This document shows, piece after piece, positions 6,631 through 7,482 of a stretch of DNA of 7,482 nt. The DNA comes from Limisphaerales bacterium (GTDB lineage: Bacteria > Verrucomicrobiota > Verrucomicrobiia > Limisphaerales > UBA11358). The notes under the pieces are model-generated. The model was not told the origin of the DNA. It saw only the letters and a program-made list of their open reading frames with translations, and did no database searches. The stretch lies in assembly GCA_027451565.1 (NCBI GenBank), contig DAIDJC010000168.1, forward strand, positions 1 through 7,482. The letters run 5' to 3'. Position 1 is the stretch's first letter. Every line of letters begins with the position of its first letter. Position numbers and translations under genes: made by a program.

Positions 6631-7449
6631 ATGAAACAGAGACCCAGTTGCCCGATAAAACCATTTCAGGCCTTCACTCTCATCGAGCTTTTAGTGGTGA
6701 TAGCCATCATTGCCATCCTGGCAGCCATGCTCCTGCCCGCCCTGACGAAAGCCAAGGAAAAGGCCAAGGCCACCCAATGCCTGAACAATACCCACCAAAT
6801 TGGCATTGCCATGCGATTGTACGTTGACGACAACCAAGGCCGCCTCTTTTACTGGCGGCGCGGTGCCAATGTGGCCGGTTTCCCCTTTGCGAATGTGGAC
6901 AATACATTCATTGTAAACAACGACCCAAATTTTGTTTACTGGCCGGATACCCTGCGCCTCAATGGGTACCTCGCTTCACACCAGGTTTTTGATTGCCCCA
7001 CCTTGCAATCCAAAAAGATAGGAGCTTCCCCATTCACTGACACATTGGGTATCGGTATCAACCGTCCGGATATTGGGGTTGAATACATCAACGGTGACAT
7101 GAAGCAGCCGATCAAGGAAAACCAGGTGCATAACCCAACCCTGTCGCTTGTGTTTGCCGATTGCGGACAGGTGACAGGCAGCCCAACAATCGCCAATTGC
7201 GATCAATGGCAGGAAGTAACAACCGGGAGCGCCTTGGGCGGGGCCATTGGCACTTGCTTTGATGTTCCCAGTTTTTATCCCGCACCCAATGGCTGGTTGC
7301 AAACCAGTCCACCTTTGCTGACTGTACCCCGCCACAACCAACGCCTGAACACGGTGTGGTTTGATGGGCATGCCGAAAATTTTAAAAACAGCGCCATTGG
7401 CTACCAGTTTCCCGTTGGCAACAGCGCGGCATTGTGGAGTTTGCAATAA
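6631..7449 (+). CDS. Prepilin-type N-terminal methylation protein with H-X9-DG motif (DUF1559-like pseudopilin)
   Basis: A 272-residue protein built like a type II secretion or type IV pilus pseudopilin. A short basic leader (MKQRPSCPIKPFQA) precedes FTLIELLVVIAIIAIL (15-30), the conserved hydrophobic helix with Glu19 at the +5 position of the mature protein. Cleavage is predicted between Ala14 and Phe15; the residue before the cut is Ala where Gly is usual. A basic amphipathic helix (LTKAKEKAKATQCLNN) follows, then a globular exported domain with Cys50, 122, 178, 190 and 209. Near the C-terminus RHNQRLNTVWFDGHA has His235 and Asp245-Gly246 at the spacing of the H-X9-DG processing-associated motif. 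Proteins of this kind are numerous in Verrucomicrobiota and Planctomycetota; their cargo or surface role is largely unknown. No Shine-Dalgarno is visible, but the start fits the family. It is complete and independent of the signalling pair as far as the sequence shows. Confidence 0.92.
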   Translation: MKQRPSCPIKPFQAFTLIELLVVIAIIAILAAMLLPALTKAKEKAKATQCLNNTHQIGIAMRLYVDDNQGRLFYWRRGANVAGFPFANVDNTFIVNNDPNFVYWPDTLRLNGYLASHQVFDCPTLQSKKIGASPFTDTLGIGINRPDIGVEYINGDMKQPIKENQVHNPTLSLVFADCGQVTGSPTIANCDQWQEVTTGSALGGAIGTCFDVPSFYPAPNGWLQTSPPLLTVPRHNQRLNTVWFDGHAENFKNSAIGYQFPVGNSAALWSLQ

Positions 7450-7482
7450 GCATCGGCGTTAAAGACAAAACCGGGCGGCATT
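7450..7482. other. Short tail after the pseudopilin gene
   Basis: Only 33 bases follow the TAA stop before the window ends. No terminator hairpin or new start is visible in this stretch. Confidence 0.4.

Noticed and set aside
1..7482. CRISPR arrays, tRNA or rRNA genes, toxin-antitoxin or defence modules
   Set aside because: No regularly spaced repeats, no cloverleaf-like or rRNA-like sequence, and no small paired genes with suitable motifs were seen on either strand.

Overview
The window most resembles a chromosomal segment from a Verrucomicrobiota-like bacterium (possibly the Pedosphaera/Limisphaerales side; Lentisphaerota or Planctomycetota are less likely alternatives). The main reason is the gene at the right end. 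It is a prepilin-type protein with an FTLIELLVVIAIIAIL-type N-terminus and a C-terminal H-X9-DG motif, a combination that occurs in large families in these phyla. A secreted GH29 fucosidase next to a sodium:solute symporter, a giant two-component-regulator-propeller histidine kinase and weak Shine-Dalgarno signals all fit. The assignment comes from gene style, not from a phylogenetic marker.

Left part (1-2673) is a carbohydrate-utilisation fragment damaged by mobile DNA. Positions 1-300 hold the C-terminal end of an IS5-family DDE transposase that runs off the left edge. Immediately beyond it, on the minus strand, is the N-terminal stub of a sodium:solute symporter gene. The stub has a one-base frameshift near 562-566 and loses its C-terminal part near the IS end. 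Upstream of the stub in the same operon, on the minus strand, is an intact signal-peptide-bearing GH29 alpha-L-fucosidase (756-2126). The original unit was therefore probably 'secreted fucosidase plus sugar importer', of which only the enzyme survives in this copy. Upstream of the fucosidase is a 211-bp gap with a perfect 6-bp inverted repeat, then a minus-strand relic of the C-terminus of an integrase-like transposase (2338-2673).

Right part (2667-7482) is intact and reads rightward. A good sigma70-like promoter (TTGGCA-N18-TATTAT) sits at the edge of the transposase relic. It faces a two-gene signalling unit: a periplasmic-sensor histidine kinase with about 14 propeller blades, Y_Y_Y domain, one membrane helix, HisKA_3 and HATPase (2775-5795), followed 15 bp later by a NarL/LuxR-type response regulator (5811-6464). 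After 166 bp, with a small hairpin in the leader, comes the pseudopilin-like H-X9-DG protein (6631-7449).

The kinase and regulator are a cognate pair by position and domain type. Control of the neighbouring fucosidase operon or of the pseudopilin gene is possible but only inferred. I did not find a CRISPR array, RNA gene, toxin-antitoxin module or clearly new defence or metabolic system. The most informative features are the decayed transporter, the altered fucosidase motif, the relic-edge promoter and the collapsed propeller blade.
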